Assembly (NCBI GenBank): GCA_900316975.1
Contig: ONFA01000040.1
Coordinates: 1 to 41,502, forward strand
Length of the DNA: 41,502 nucleotides
Source: an uncultured Prevotellaceae bacterium
GTDB taxonomy: Bacteria > Bacteroidota > Bacteroidia > Bacteroidales > Bacteroidaceae
Direction: 5' to 3'
Shown in pieces: positions 24,869 through 34,220 of the stretch; position 1 is the stretch's first letter, and the number at the start of each line of letters is the position of its first letter. The notes under the pieces are model-generated. The model had not been told where the DNA came from and ran no database searches. It saw nothing but the letters and a program-made list of their open reading frames with translations. Position numbers and translations under genes: made by a program.

Positions 24869-25987
24869 ATGATTATGAGAAAGAAACTGTTTGGGTGGTT
24901 GACAGCCATCATGTGCTGCAGCCTTGTCGTGACGGTGGTGTCGTGCTCCAAGGATGACAACATTGTGAATCCAGACCCAGGAGTAAAGTTCAAGGCCATG
25001 CTGAAGACATTGAACTGGGGTGACGACACGTGTTTCGTCTATGGGCACAAGACGCCCGATGTGGATGCAGTCACCTCTGCATTGTCATACGCAAAACTGA
25101 TGAATGTGCTGGGCTACAATTGCAAGGCGAAAGTGTCAAGCCCCATGAATCGTGAGACGCAGTACATTGCCCAACTTTTAGGTTTTGCCCTGCCTGAATT
25201 GAAGACCTCGGTGGCACCCCAGACACGGCTCCTGCTGACCGACCACACGGACTATGCACAATGTGTGGATGGTGCCCGCGAAGCCATTATTCTCCAAAAG
25301 ATTGACCACCACGTTGAGGGTGATATTGCCGATGCCACCATTCCTTATGTTCGCCGTGAAATGGTAGGTTCGACTAACACAATCATTTATGAGTGCTATA
25401 AGGAGTTGGGCGTCGATATCGACGATGAAACGGCACGTATCATGCTCGCTGGTATCATCAGTGACACACGCAACCTGACGAAGACCACCACTTGTGGCAT
25501 CGACTCAACGGCTTGGTGGGCACTCTCCACACAATTAGGCATCTCAAGAGACTCAATGGCTGTCATTAACCACAATATGGAAGATGCTGCCTATGATTAT
25601 TCAGGCATGACCGATGAAGAAATATTGTTGTCTGACTATAAAGACTATGAAATTAACAACCACCAGATTGGCATCGGAAGTCTTGTCTGCAAGCAGGCAG
25701 AACTGGATGACTTCATCACGCGAATGTTGACTGCGATGCCTGAGGTCATGAAGCAGAAAGGTCGCCAGATGCTTTTTGCCAAGATTGACAACTTGGTGCC
25801 CAATACAGGAAACGACAAGGACGTAAAGCCATATATTGAGGAGGGAACTTATTTCATCTACTATGGCGAGGGCAGCAGAGAGGTGGCAGAGGCAGTGTTC
25901 GGAGCGTCGCTGCGTGAAGGCGTATGCTATACCATTGAGAACCTGTCACGCAAGCAAATTGTGCCCCGTATCACCAAAGTACTTTAG
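24869..25987 (+). CDS. Predicted lipoprotein, DHH-family inorganic pyrophosphatase-like
   Basis: 372 residues from the ATG at 24869 (ATG at 24875 is also possible). MRKKLFGWLTAIMCCSLVVT followed by VVSC is a lipoprotein signal with the lipid-bearing Cys at residue 26. The rest resembles family II (manganese) inorganic pyrophosphatases of the DHH superfamily: GHKTPDVDA (59-67), LLTDHTDYAQ, KIDHHVEG (the DHH motif) and GIISDTRNLTKTTTCG. A DHHA2-like C-terminal domain ends ENLSRKQIVPRITKVL. Family II pyrophosphatases are normally cytoplasmic, so a signal peptide is unusual; substrate and location remain inferred. Monocistronic, between its promoter and the terminator at 26038. Confidence 0.8.
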   Translation: MIMRKKLFGWLTAIMCCSLVVTVVSCSKDDNIVNPDPGVKFKAMLKTLNWGDDTCFVYGHKTPDVDAVTSALSYAKLMNVLGYNCKAKVSSPMNRETQYIAQLLGFALPELKTSVAPQTRLLLTDHTDYAQCVDGAREAIILQKIDHHVEGDIADATIPYVRREMVGSTNTIIYECYKELGVDIDDETARIMLAGIISDTRNLTKTTTCGIDSTAWWALSTQLGISRDSMAVINHNMEDAAYDYSGMTDEEILLSDYKDYEINNHQIGIGSLVCKQAELDDFITRMLTAMPEVMKQKGRQMLFAKIDNLVPNTGNDKDVKPYIEEGTYFIYYGEGSREVAEAVFGASLREGVCYTIENLSRKQIVPRITKVL

Positions 25988-26037
25988 TCACCCAAGTTCA
26001 CCCACCACGCATCTTGTAAAGTGGCGAATATTGGGAC

Positions 26038-26080
26038 AAAAAAATGCTCCAAGGCTGTGTGTGCCTTGGAGCATTCTTTT
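26038..26080. terminator. Strong bidirectional terminator
   Basis: 13-bp perfect stem AATGCTCCAAGGC / GCCTTGGAGCATT (26043-26055, 26063-26075) with loop TGTGTGT. T-runs follow on both strands: TCTTTT on +, and seven Ts on -. It ends the lipoprotein gene and once served a - strand gene whose stump ends at 26093. Confidence 0.9.
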
Positions 26081-26092
26081 CTGCTCTATTTC

Positions 26093-26170
26093 TTATACCA
26101 GCAACGCGTCTGCCAGCACCTTGAGGTCTTCAAGGGTCTTGGCCTTGACGGTTGACTCGACAGTAACAAA
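26093..26170 (-). pseudogene. 3' stump of a lost - strand gene
   Basis: A 26-codon in-frame remnant, VTVESTVKAKTLEDLKVLAD-ALLV then stop, lies immediately upstream (on the - strand) of the bidirectional terminator. It has no start and is bounded by the stop codon of the next remnant. It looks like the C-terminus of a real gene cut off when the island DNA was acquired. I cannot name the parent gene. Confidence 0.5.
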
Positions 26171-26605
26171 TCACTTTACATATACCTTTTTGCCATTTAT
26201 TATATTTACACCTTTCTTGGCATAAGGCATCTTAATTCCATCAAGAGAATATATCTCTTGAGGATAGGATAATGTTTTTATGTTCTCTATTCCTGTTACA
26301 TCAAACTCCTCCACAGTTCTTTTAATCCATCTATTATTAGATGATAAAAAATCTTTCCATCCGGGAGCTTCCTTGTATAAATCAGAAGAGCCAATAGGAA
26401 CATAGAGTGTAATACTTTTGTTGTTAAATGCAGCAGCACTTATATTAAAGGGGTTTTCGGAGAAACAATATATAGTTGAGAGGCTTGAAGACGGAAATGC
26501 GTCACTCTCAATTTTGACATCACCATCATTAAAGTCTTCTTCACGGATATGAAGATACAGTGTGGCGATATTATTACAGTCTTCGAATATATAACTAGTT
26601 GTATT
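26171..26605 (-). pseudogene. Truncated BspA-like leucine-rich-repeat surface protein, C-terminal part
   Basis: 144 residues without a start codon; the frame is closed upstream by a stop at 26606-26608. It contains an LRR_5-type unit (FEDCNNIATLYLHI; AFPSSSLSTIYCFSENPFNI; NNKSITLYVPIGSSDLYKEA; PGWKDF). It ends with the Prevotella-type C-terminal tail EIYSLDGIKMPYAKKGVNII-NGKKVYVK. Such proteins are secreted adhesin-like BspA relatives. The N-terminal part and signal peptide are missing, so it is a remnant. Confidence 0.75.
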
Positions 26606-26778
26606 TCAATTAATTTTGTTCTAAACGGTAGAAAAGTGATTACGTAGATTCTGCGGAAGACAATAACGATGAAGATTTAACGTATTTAACTTTTTTAAAC
26701 CCCACGCCAATGGTTATTGAAGTGTGCAAATTACTGTATTAATCAGTGAACACAAATTAAGGTAGCACCAAATAGTTG

Positions 26779-29700
26779 TTATTTCTCGTGGAACGCTCTT
26801 ATACATCCTACAACTTTACCGTTATTATCTAATGTATAAGTACCACTAATGATAAGCCACATGGGGAGATTTGGTACACTTTGATAATCATGCAGTCCTA
26901 TAATGTTCTTCTCACCAAGCACATACCAAACGATTCTCTTGTGATGTTTGGCAAGATAATCCATCAGTGCATTCTTTCTCACTAACAGGTTTGTCCTTGA
27001 TTCTTCTACTGCTCCCTCATCAAAACAAATTACTTTGCCCTCTTTATCAATAAACACACCTTCCTTGTCACCATGTTGCATCCCCATACCGTCAAACAAT
27101 TGCTTCGAAGGAACAAGGCTATAAAAAGCCTCTTCCTTAGAATGGTCTTCTCCTGCCTCCCACAAATAGCCGATACTTGTTACTTCTGCATGACCAATAA
27201 ACCGATTCGTTTTCCTGTCATATATTTCCTTCTTAATCAACCCCTCTTCATCATAATACTGATATGCTGGTGACCAATAGTACTCTCGATAGAATATTTC
27301 ATATCTATCACTGCATTCTGGCATCCATCTTCCACCAAAATTCTGTTTTGCTGCCCATTCGTAAATCCGAGGAAATTCATCTTCGTCAATGATACAACTT
27401 CTTACTTGATACCACAGTTTTTTGTAAACATCATCATCACCGTGGGGCTCAGCCCACGTTGGATAACATTCCAAAGCAAGCCAATTACCACCTTCAGAGT
27501 CCATCAATTCTATAATCGGCTCAGCAGGAGGAATATCATCATCAATGTTCAGCCATTCAGCAATTTCAGGCTCCCAGTTATCATACATTTCTCCATATTT
27601 CCAGTAATCATTGCGAGGCTTTGTCCTTTGCTGATTTCCTTCCCTTCGAACTAATGTTGTAGGGTCTATATCACGAACAAAAGGATCCCATGGTCCTTCA
27701 AATTTTACGACATGTTCACTCCATATATGTTCTAATTTGGGGAAATTATCTGCTACCCTGGCCAACAGCTCATGCAGGGCCAACCACTGATATTTCTTTC
27801 CTATCCGCTCATTGGGTACTGTAGAGCGTCCTCTTCCCGAACCTACATTCAGGTCAAATGCACCATGCTTTTCTTCTCGATACCCGTATTTGTCTATAAT
27901 GAGCTTGATGGCCAAATGACTCAGAAGTTCTGCGTTTATTTTCCAATTGCTCAATGCACTTTGGAATGTATATCTGCCGAAATCACCATAAGAATAGCCG
28001 ACTGTCGTATGCTCCGTAAACATGGATGTTAATACACTACACAATCCAGGTGAATCCTTATAACCACTACACCCTTCATATAGGGCTTTTATCTCCTTGT
28101 CAGGCACTGGCTCATAATTAAACGAACTATGATAAGGAGGGCGTATCTTGTTCACATCAATATCCAGTCCTACACCTATTGAAATGGCATATTCAATGGC
28201 TTCCCGTGCATAGTCCCGTAGCAACACATGAGGATAGACTTCGTCTTCCACGTCAAATATTTTCGAATAGATGTATTGGCACAAGCCTGCCAGATGCTCT
28301 TTAGATTTCGATCTCACAGCACATCCTAAAGCCACTGCGTAAAGTCTTTCATGTATATACGGATCATCCACTGTCGAGAACTTCTCCAGAAGTGGCACCA
28401 ACACCAGCATCCTATTGTGGAGAAGCTGAACAAGGGCTTTGGTTGCTGTGTCACGGAGTTTCCGATTTGTACTTGCCAAAAACCAGGATAGCAAAGTGGC
28501 CCCCAACTCAACCGACTTTTCTTCTATATAGACCTCATCACTTTCATTCCATGCCCAGTTTATGACATCTTCTATGATTTTATAGTTAAAACCGCCATAA
28601 ATTCTGGATAATGTAGGTATCCACATAGCATCTCTGTCAGCTAACGGCATCGGAGCGAGCATTTTGTGCAGATAGTCTGCATTATAATAGTTCCTCGCAT
28701 AATAGCCTATTTCCATGATGGTCCGAACAAGGACATCTCTGAATTGATCATCATCCATAAACTCACCAAAGTAGGTATCCAGATGCGAGTCTATAGTATT
28801 TTCATCTCTCCATATTAAACTGGATAGAACCGCACGTACTACGGCATTATTCCGACGGAAAGTGGGCAATGCGTCATACAATTCCACACCTTTACTTTCA
28901 GGCAACATAATGGCTAGTGATTCTAACACCCCCCCAATTCTATAAGGATCTTTTATCGTCTGAACATATTCCTCCAAGGCCTTAAAGTCAAATTTCAATT
29001 CGTATAGAAGATACCCTGCCCGAAGCATATTTTCGAATCGTTCGTATGTGAGGTATATACATTCCCCATACTTGCCTTCATCTCTATAAAATATATTTAT
29101 ACTGAAAACGCCTTCTGATATTAGACAATCCAACAACTCTCCTTCAACGAAAACACGCGGGCAAATATCCGATAAAAGTTCAGCAGCTCTGTCAATAGGC
29201 ATTTCATGCCGTCCATCTTTAGCCGTATATGCTATAAACCTTCGCACTGCTTTCTCTACGATTTTAATCGACGACGGATATAACTTATTCTTTCTGAGTG
29301 ATTTCTCTACACCATTAAAAAACATGTTCATGACCGATGTAATACCCTTTATCCCATCGGGAATCTTCCTGTAGCCATTGTTCTTCATGCCTTCACAGAA
29401 CAAACGCAGGAACAATGGATTCCCGAATTCAGGATTAAGGAATGGTATTGTCGGATACAACAGGTCGTATTCCTTAAAGAACAACCGTACAGCCTTTTGT
29501 GTGTTAATGCCGAATCCATGGTGCAATGCTCTCACACAGTAGTCATGGCCGAATTCTTCCCATGGGAGTATGGCTAGTTGGTATGAAGTACGAATACTCA
29601 AAACAAGTCCAAGCCACGGATGCCGTCTGATTTGATCAATGAAACTGCGGATATTATTTGGCCAGATAGCCAACCCATGTCCTTCATTGATGGCATCTAT

Positions 29701-30915
29701 GAAAATGACAATACGGTGTCCTGTTGTCTCTGCCTTAGCTTCGAGCATTTCTAACAAATCGTCTGAAGTTCCAGTAAAGTGAAGCATTTTCATCATCTGG
29801 GTAAGAGGATCCTCGTCGGTGATGAATTTCTGTCCCAAAAATAGCAGGCTCATCTGCTTTTCTTTCTCCCGTCGCAGTACGACATCAGCCATCAGATGAG
29901 ACTTTCCTACGCCAGCATCTCCTTCCAGAATCAAGACGGGGTCATTTATCAGCCTCATGACATCCTGATGCAAATCGTTGTAAACATGTAGGACATCAAC
30001 ACCTAACCCATATATTCTACTATACTTTCTGTAGGATTCGTCATTACTAATATTATTATCAACAACTATATTGGCAATGTCTTGAACCGCTTCACCCAGC
30101 GTCACCAATGCTGTCAAAAACTCATTCAGTGCGATTCTGTCTATACCTGCAACAGGAGTTCCCTTTATTTGCCTGATGGCATTCCTAACACTTTCAACCT
30201 TTTCAAGGGCATCATGGCAATACTTGCTCCTTTCTATTTTTCCGCAGGCAACCTCTGCTAATCTCAGTTCATCTTCTAAGAAATATTCCAGTGATTTCCC
30301 TCGCGAAAGCACCTCGAAGTATTCCGCCGCCTCAACTTCAATATTCAGCTTAGGCAGATACCGCTTGCCCAAGTCTTTGATGGAGTCAGCATTAAACCGT
30401 ATCAAGTCTTCATCGGTAAATTCATGCCCTTCAAACCAGAATCGAAGCACACCTTGATTTTGAGGTTTCTGAATTCTTTCTATTAAGTCCGATGCCCACC
30501 AAAATTCAAATACGACTTGAGGATTGAGCTCTGTCCATCTTTCCACATAGCCATCAATCCGCTCTTTCATGCTCATCCTGCCCTCAACATGTGCATCAGA
30601 TGGGTCTATTGGTACTGCGATGATATATCTTCTTAGATTTGGATGAGTCTTCAGAGCTTCTTTCACAGAACCATCTATTTGCTGATACTGTGAATTATCT
30701 AATGCCTTACAGAAATATTTAGCCTGCCAAGCCACTTCACTCCCATCTTCAAGAACCCTGTAGCACTCCACCCCTCCATCAGGTTTCCCATTGCGTACAA
30801 ATCTCTTTGTGCACGGAATCTCTTCTTTGCGTGCCAGTTGACAAACAAATTCCTCAAAACCGTCCCTCGCTGACCCGTTCATGGGTCTAATATTATTGAA
30901 GTCAAGATTCAACAT
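26779..30915 (-). CDS. Avs (AVAST)-type STAND NTPase with N-terminal Mrr-like nuclease
   Basis: 1378 residues. Residues ~1-165 form a PD-(D/E)XK nuclease of Mrr type: FEEFVCQLARKE, GKPDGGVEC with Asp46, and WQAKYF with Gln64-x-Lys66. A STAND NTPase follows: Walker A GDAGVGKS (332-339), Walker B IVIFIDAINEG (402-412), and the LVLSIRTSYQ sensor-like strand. The remaining ~850 residues are a helical, repeat-like sensor region with a Trp/Tyr-rich C-terminal part. This order matches the antiviral Avs proteins, closest to type 4 (Mrr nuclease). In characterised cases Avs4 is triggered by phage portal protein and degrades DNA. The C-terminal sensor probably recognises a phage protein here too. Not part of the tight six-gene run, being 133 nt downstream of it. 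Confidence 0.85.
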   Translation of the reverse strand: MLNLDFNNIRPMNGSARDGFEEFVCQLARKEEIPCTKRFVRNGKPDGGVECYRVLEDGSEVAWQAKYFCKALDNSQYQQIDGSVKEALKTHPNLRRYIIAVPIDPSDAHVEGRMSMKERIDGYVERWTELNPQVVFEFWWASDLIERIQKPQNQGVLRFWFEGHEFTDEDLIRFNADSIKDLGKRYLPKLNIEVEAAEYFEVLSRGKSLEYFLEDELRLAEVACGKIERSKYCHDALEKVESVRNAIRQIKGTPVAGIDRIALNEFLTALVTLGEAVQDIANIVVDNNISNDESYRKYSRIYGLGVDVLHVYNDLHQDVMRLINDPVLILEGDAGVGKSHLMADVVLRREKEKQMSLLFLGQKFITDEDPLTQMMKMLHFTGTSDDLLEMLEAKAETTGHRIVIFIDAINEGHGLAIWPNNIRSFIDQIRRHPWLGLVLSIRTSYQLAILPWEEFGHDYCVRALHHGFGINTQKAVRLFFKEYDLLYPTIPFLNPEFGNPLFLRLFCEGMKNNGYRKIPDGIKGITSVMNMFFNGVEKSLRKNKLYPSSIKIVEKAVRRFIAYTAKDGRHEMPIDRAAELLSDICPRVFVEGELLDCLISEGVFSINIFYRDEGKYGECIYLTYERFENMLRAGYLLYELKFDFKALEEYVQTIKDPYRIGGVLESLAIMLPESKGVELYDALPTFRRNNAVVRAVLSSLIWRDENTIDSHLDTYFGEFMDDDQFRDVLVRTIMEIGYYARNYYNADYLHKMLAPMPLADRDAMWIPTLSRIYGGFNYKIIEDVINWAWNESDEVYIEEKSVELGATLLSWFLASTNRKLRDTATKALVQLLHNRMLVLVPLLEKFSTVDDPYIHERLYAVALGCAVRSKSKEHLAGLCQYIYSKIFDVEDEVYPHVLLRDYAREAIEYAISIGVGLDIDVNKIRPPYHSSFNYEPVPDKEIKALYEGCSGYKDSPGLCSVLTSMFTEHTTVGYSYGDFGRYTFQSALSNWKINAELLSHLAIKLIIDKYGYREEKHGAFDLNVGSGRGRSTVPNERIGKKYQWLALHELLARVADNFPKLEHIWSEHVVKFEGPWDPFVRDIDPTTLVRREGNQQRTKPRNDYWKYGEMYDNWEPEIAEWLNIDDDIPPAEPIIELMDSEGGNWLALECYPTWAEPHGDDDVYKKLWYQVRSCIIDEDEFPRIYEWAAKQNFGGRWMPECSDRYEIFYREYYWSPAYQYYDEEGLIKKEIYDRKTNRFIGHAEVTSIGYLWEAGEDHSKEEAFYSLVPSKQLFDGMGMQHGDKEGVFIDKEGKVICFDEGAVEESRTNLLVRKNALMDYLAKHHKRIVWYVLGEKNIIGLHDYQSVPNLPMWLIISGTYTLDNNGKVVGCIRAFHEK

Positions 30916-31048
30916 ATTTATTTTTCTTCAATGACACCACACATAATACCATCTGTATATCCTATCTTATTATCTATTCTTGCTATTACTCATTCACAAT
31001 AAACTTTATTTCGTAATAAGCTCTTATCACCTTTCGCTCCTTCATATA
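30916..31048. other. Spacer between the HNH gene and the Avs-type gene
   Basis: 133 AT-rich nt with no consensus Bacteroidota promoter and no hairpin with T-run, so the Avs-type gene may be read from the upstream operon or from a non-consensus promoter. Confidence 0.4.
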
Positions 31049-32035
31049 TCATATCAAACCCAACTGCCTTGCAATATCTTGCGTCAATTTTGCCAATGGC
31101 CTCTTCATGACATCCTCCTCTCGGTCGTAGTTGCCGATAATGAATCTATTTGCGTCCTGAGGCTTTTTTTTGTAGACACCAGATTGTTGCATGGCTTCTA
31201 CCATCTTGGCATTATATATCCTATTACGCCAGATTACATCTTCCACTTCTGTTTTGAAATTATTATAGAGCTTCTGTATATGAAAGTCCTCATCATAGTC
31301 AGGTATCAATCCTGTTGTCTTATCCACAAAATCTATTTTCAGTTGCTCAGCATCCCAAGTCAGCAGATAATTCAACAGAGACATATCATCAAGCCGGAAC
31401 TTATAGGGATTCAGCATATCCCCTACTTGAGCATACATACACCAGTCCTTTTCCGTAAATGACTTCCCCTGATTGCATGCCGTACAACAGGGATAGAGGT
31501 TGTAGAACGCCACTGCCAGGTAGGGGTAATGGTTCTTGGGCTTCCAGTGGTCTATATTATATGTAGAACGATAAATGCTGCTCCTGTCAGTTTTTCCTTT
31601 TTTAGCTGATACGGCATATTGCGCATTACAATACACGCATGCACGAATGCCCATTTTCCTTACGCACTCAGGAAATAACTTTTGTTGCACCACATCATAC
31701 TTCAATGCCGCAACTATATGCATATAAAATGCCTTCTCCTTCGGACTACCCCCATCATCCGACAGTAAAATCCGATGTGAGAAATCTATAGCCCTTGCTC
31801 CTCCTTTATCAAAAAGAGCGAAATGCTGCTGGTGAAAATTTGTATAATTCCATGGTAGCATTTCCAGTATAGCAGGCAAATTCCTAATGATACACTCCAC
31901 ATACTTGGCTTCATTCCCTGTCAACTGACTTTTCAGATGACGCAGACTATCAATTGCCCCCTCTTGGTTCAAAAGACGCATAGCATAATCCTTAGCCATA
32001 CCCCTTATCTCGTCAGTAATCAGAATCTTCTTCAT
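31049..32035 (-). CDS. HNH endonuclease, Septu PtuB-like
   Basis: 328 residues. HNH fold with a zinc knuckle: Cys133-x2-Cys136 (ACVYCN), then IDHWKPKNHYPYLA with Asp162-His163, then YNLYPCCTACNQGKS with Asn179, Cys184, Cys187, Asn188 and Lys191. This order is that of PtuB-type HNH nucleases. N-terminal ~125 residues and C-terminal ~135 residues are helical and unassigned. Its start overlaps the stop of the ATPase gene by 4 nt (ATGA), the gene order of Septu (ATPase then HNH). In Septu the ATPase and nuclease form a complex that degrades DNA upon infection. Confidence 0.8.
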   Translation of the reverse strand: MKKILITDEIRGMAKDYAMRLLNQEGAIDSLRHLKSQLTGNEAKYVECIIRNLPAILEMLPWNYTNFHQQHFALFDKGGARAIDFSHRILLSDDGGSPKEKAFYMHIVAALKYDVVQQKLFPECVRKMGIRACVYCNAQYAVSAKKGKTDRSSIYRSTYNIDHWKPKNHYPYLAVAFYNLYPCCTACNQGKSFTEKDWCMYAQVGDMLNPYKFRLDDMSLLNYLLTWDAEQLKIDFVDKTTGLIPDYDEDFHIQKLYNNFKTEVEDVIWRNRIYNAKMVEAMQQSGVYKKKPQDANRFIIGNYDREEDVMKRPLAKLTQDIARQLGLI

Positions 32036-34209
32036 TCTTGATGTCTCAGTGCTTCAAGTTCTCGAGTAAGCTCGGCTATTTTCTCTTGTTTCGATATAAC
32101 TTCACTCTCTCTGTATGCTTTTATTAGTTGCGTTCGCAACAGCGGCTCTCCTATCTTTTGTATAAAGCAGAAGGCACGTTCTGGTGTCCATTCTATACTT
32201 TTATACATCGGCGGACAATTTTGATACTCATCCCTGTTTGGAAATAGGTATCTGCATAGTGATACAACACTATATTTTGAAAACTCTCCCATAAAACCAT
32301 GCTCCAAAAAGAAACTCTGTCGCAGGATATCATTGATATTGGCTCCAAAAGGATTATCCACATCGGTAGGAGGTGATTGATGGCCGTCTGCCATATACAG
32401 GATGTTTTCAATGGGAAAGTCACTCAGAATAAAAGGTGAGTGCGTCACTATCCAGATATTGATGCTTGAATCATTGTTCAGCCGCAGCCTTGTCAACATC
32501 GTTAAAAGCTTGTGTACAAACGTCCGTTGGTATTCCGGGTGGAAACATATCTCCACTTCATCAAGAATAACATTAAAGTACTTGTAACGGGGGGAGGGGC
32601 GTTTCACAGATCGTAAGTTCTGCAAATGGTAAACAATGGTACTGGTCGAGAAAATGAACTGCCGTTCACCACTGCTCATTTTTCTCATTGGAATAATCCT
32701 ATTTTCTTGGGCGTTACCCTCTTCATTAACTGGCATATCCTTTTTCTCCAACATAATCTCATACGAGAAGATACTGGGAGGGAGTACTTCTATGATTTGC
32801 TCAACAGAGTTTAGTTGACAATCATTCCAATAATGCTCTGCATATTGCTCCAAATCAAAACTGTTTCCAAGTTTTATTTTTCTATTACGAGACAAATCAT
32901 CTTTCTGGGACTTCAAAATATACCTTGTTGCTCTATAAGCCTTTAGTCCAATATGCCCATTTTGATTCTTCACCTTCTCTGCCAGAGTTCGCATTGGGTT
33001 GATATATTCTTCATAAGGTGCAGGATTCAGAATCTCCACAAAGTCAAAACTCGTATTGTCTTCCAGCAGTATCGCACTCTTTTCTTCTGAGTATGTGGGA
33101 TATTTCAGTGCGATATTGATAATCTTGCATATCAAGTATATTTCTGCCATCAAGAGGTCTATATCCCTATTCAACTTGTAGTTAATACCAAACGTCCTTA
33201 ATATCTCTTGCTGAAAGTTAAGATCCTTGGCTGTCATCACCTTTCTGAATAAACCAAGTATAGCCTGAATTTTAGTCCTTTTATTCTTCAGATCGTTTTC
33301 AATAGTCGAAACTTGTAATCCTTTCGATTTCACAGCCAGCATCTCTGCCAGTCTCTTGTTATCAAAGTAACTGCATACCACATCGGGATTAAAAGTATAT
33401 TTGATAGTGTTCAACGAGTAACCATCAATATAATCAACTCTTTGCCGTTTATAGTAAATGAGCAGGGCCTCCATCCGTTGCTGGGTTAGTCTCATCTCTC
33501 GGTTCATGTCCACCTTACCCTTGTCCCTGAAAGGATTTAGTACGATTGGACACATATAACCATCATTCTTATGAAACAGACCGTTAATCCAAGCAAGGCT
33601 TGATGAATGTGGACTCACAGCTTTTTTATCCTGCCATTCCGTATTCTCGTCTTGGTAGTCTTGTTCCACATATGCCTGCATGCTATAGTTCACCACAATG
33701 GTATAAAACAATTTCTTTGCAAGTTCTTGATAATCATCAATGGATATCGTCATTGAGTCCTCCTTGGGATAGACAACTTTTGTATAAGTCACGCTTGGTA
33801 CTTCCACTTTAGCAGATACTATCACAGTACCATTCGCCACCTCGCCATCTTCGCCCATTTCTATCCATGTCACCAAAGTGTCTTGACAGCATATCCTGTA
33901 TCTATGCCCGTCCATTTCGTAGTCCATGTTGGCACATAAACCATATACATAACGTAAAGGATAGGCTCCTGCTCGTTGGATATTGTGCAATAACACATAA
34001 CTTAGATTGTTTACCATACGGAATATCAGTTCCAGCAATGATGATTTTCCGCTGCCATTCTTTCCAACGATGGCATGCAATGAGATATTCTTAGCAAAGA
34101 AATCTTTATAAGCAGGTTTTTGAAACTCAAACGCCTTTTCTGTCTGAAGATTCTTCCTCAGATTCCCGTCACATTCTTTATATATCCGTATAGAATAGAT
34201 GTGAAACAT
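32032..34209 (-). CDS. ABC/SMC-type ATPase, Septu PtuA-like
   Basis: 725 residues. Walker A GKNGSGKS (49-56) right after the N-terminal strands; ABC signature MSSGERQ near 510-516; Walker B NVILDEVEICFHPEYQ near 546-560; then an IWIVTHSPFILSDFPIE D-loop/H-switch region. The middle (~100-500) is long and unusual, without an obvious long coiled coil. Paired and translationally coupled with the HNH gene, it resembles PtuA. The length seems greater than a minimal PtuA, so it could be a distinct branch or a retron-type effector, but no reverse transcriptase is nearby. Starts 11 nt after the methyltransferase stop. Confidence 0.78.
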   Translation of the reverse strand: MFHIYSIRIYKECDGNLRKNLQTEKAFEFQKPAYKDFFAKNISLHAIVGKNGSGKSSLLELIFRMVNNLSYVLLHNIQRAGAYPLRYVYGLCANMDYEMDGHRYRICCQDTLVTWIEMGEDGEVANGTVIVSAKVEVPSVTYTKVVYPKEDSMTISIDDYQELAKKLFYTIVVNYSMQAYVEQDYQDENTEWQDKKAVSPHSSSLAWINGLFHKNDGYMCPIVLNPFRDKGKVDMNREMRLTQQRMEALLIYYKRQRVDYIDGYSLNTIKYTFNPDVVCSYFDNKRLAEMLAVKSKGLQVSTIENDLKNKRTKIQAILGLFRKVMTAKDLNFQQEILRTFGINYKLNRDIDLLMAEIYLICKIINIALKYPTYSEEKSAILLEDNTSFDFVEILNPAPYEEYINPMRTLAEKVKNQNGHIGLKAYRATRYILKSQKDDLSRNRKIKLGNSFDLEQYAEHYWNDCQLNSVEQIIEVLPPSIFSYEIMLEKKDMPVNEEGNAQENRIIPMRKMSSGERQFIFSTSTIVYHLQNLRSVKRPSPRYKYFNVILDEVEICFHPEYQRTFVHKLLTMLTRLRLNNDSSINIWIVTHSPFILSDFPIENILYMADGHQSPPTDVDNPFGANINDILRQSFFLEHGFMGEFSKYSVVSLCRYLFPNRDEYQNCPPMYKSIEWTPERAFCFIQKIGEPLLRTQLIKAYRESEVISKQEKIAELTRELEALRHQE

Positions 34210-34220
34210 GATGGTCTTTC

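Noticed and set aside
31049..34209. Retron with PtuAB effectors
   Set aside because: No reverse transcriptase or retron RNA seen nearby.
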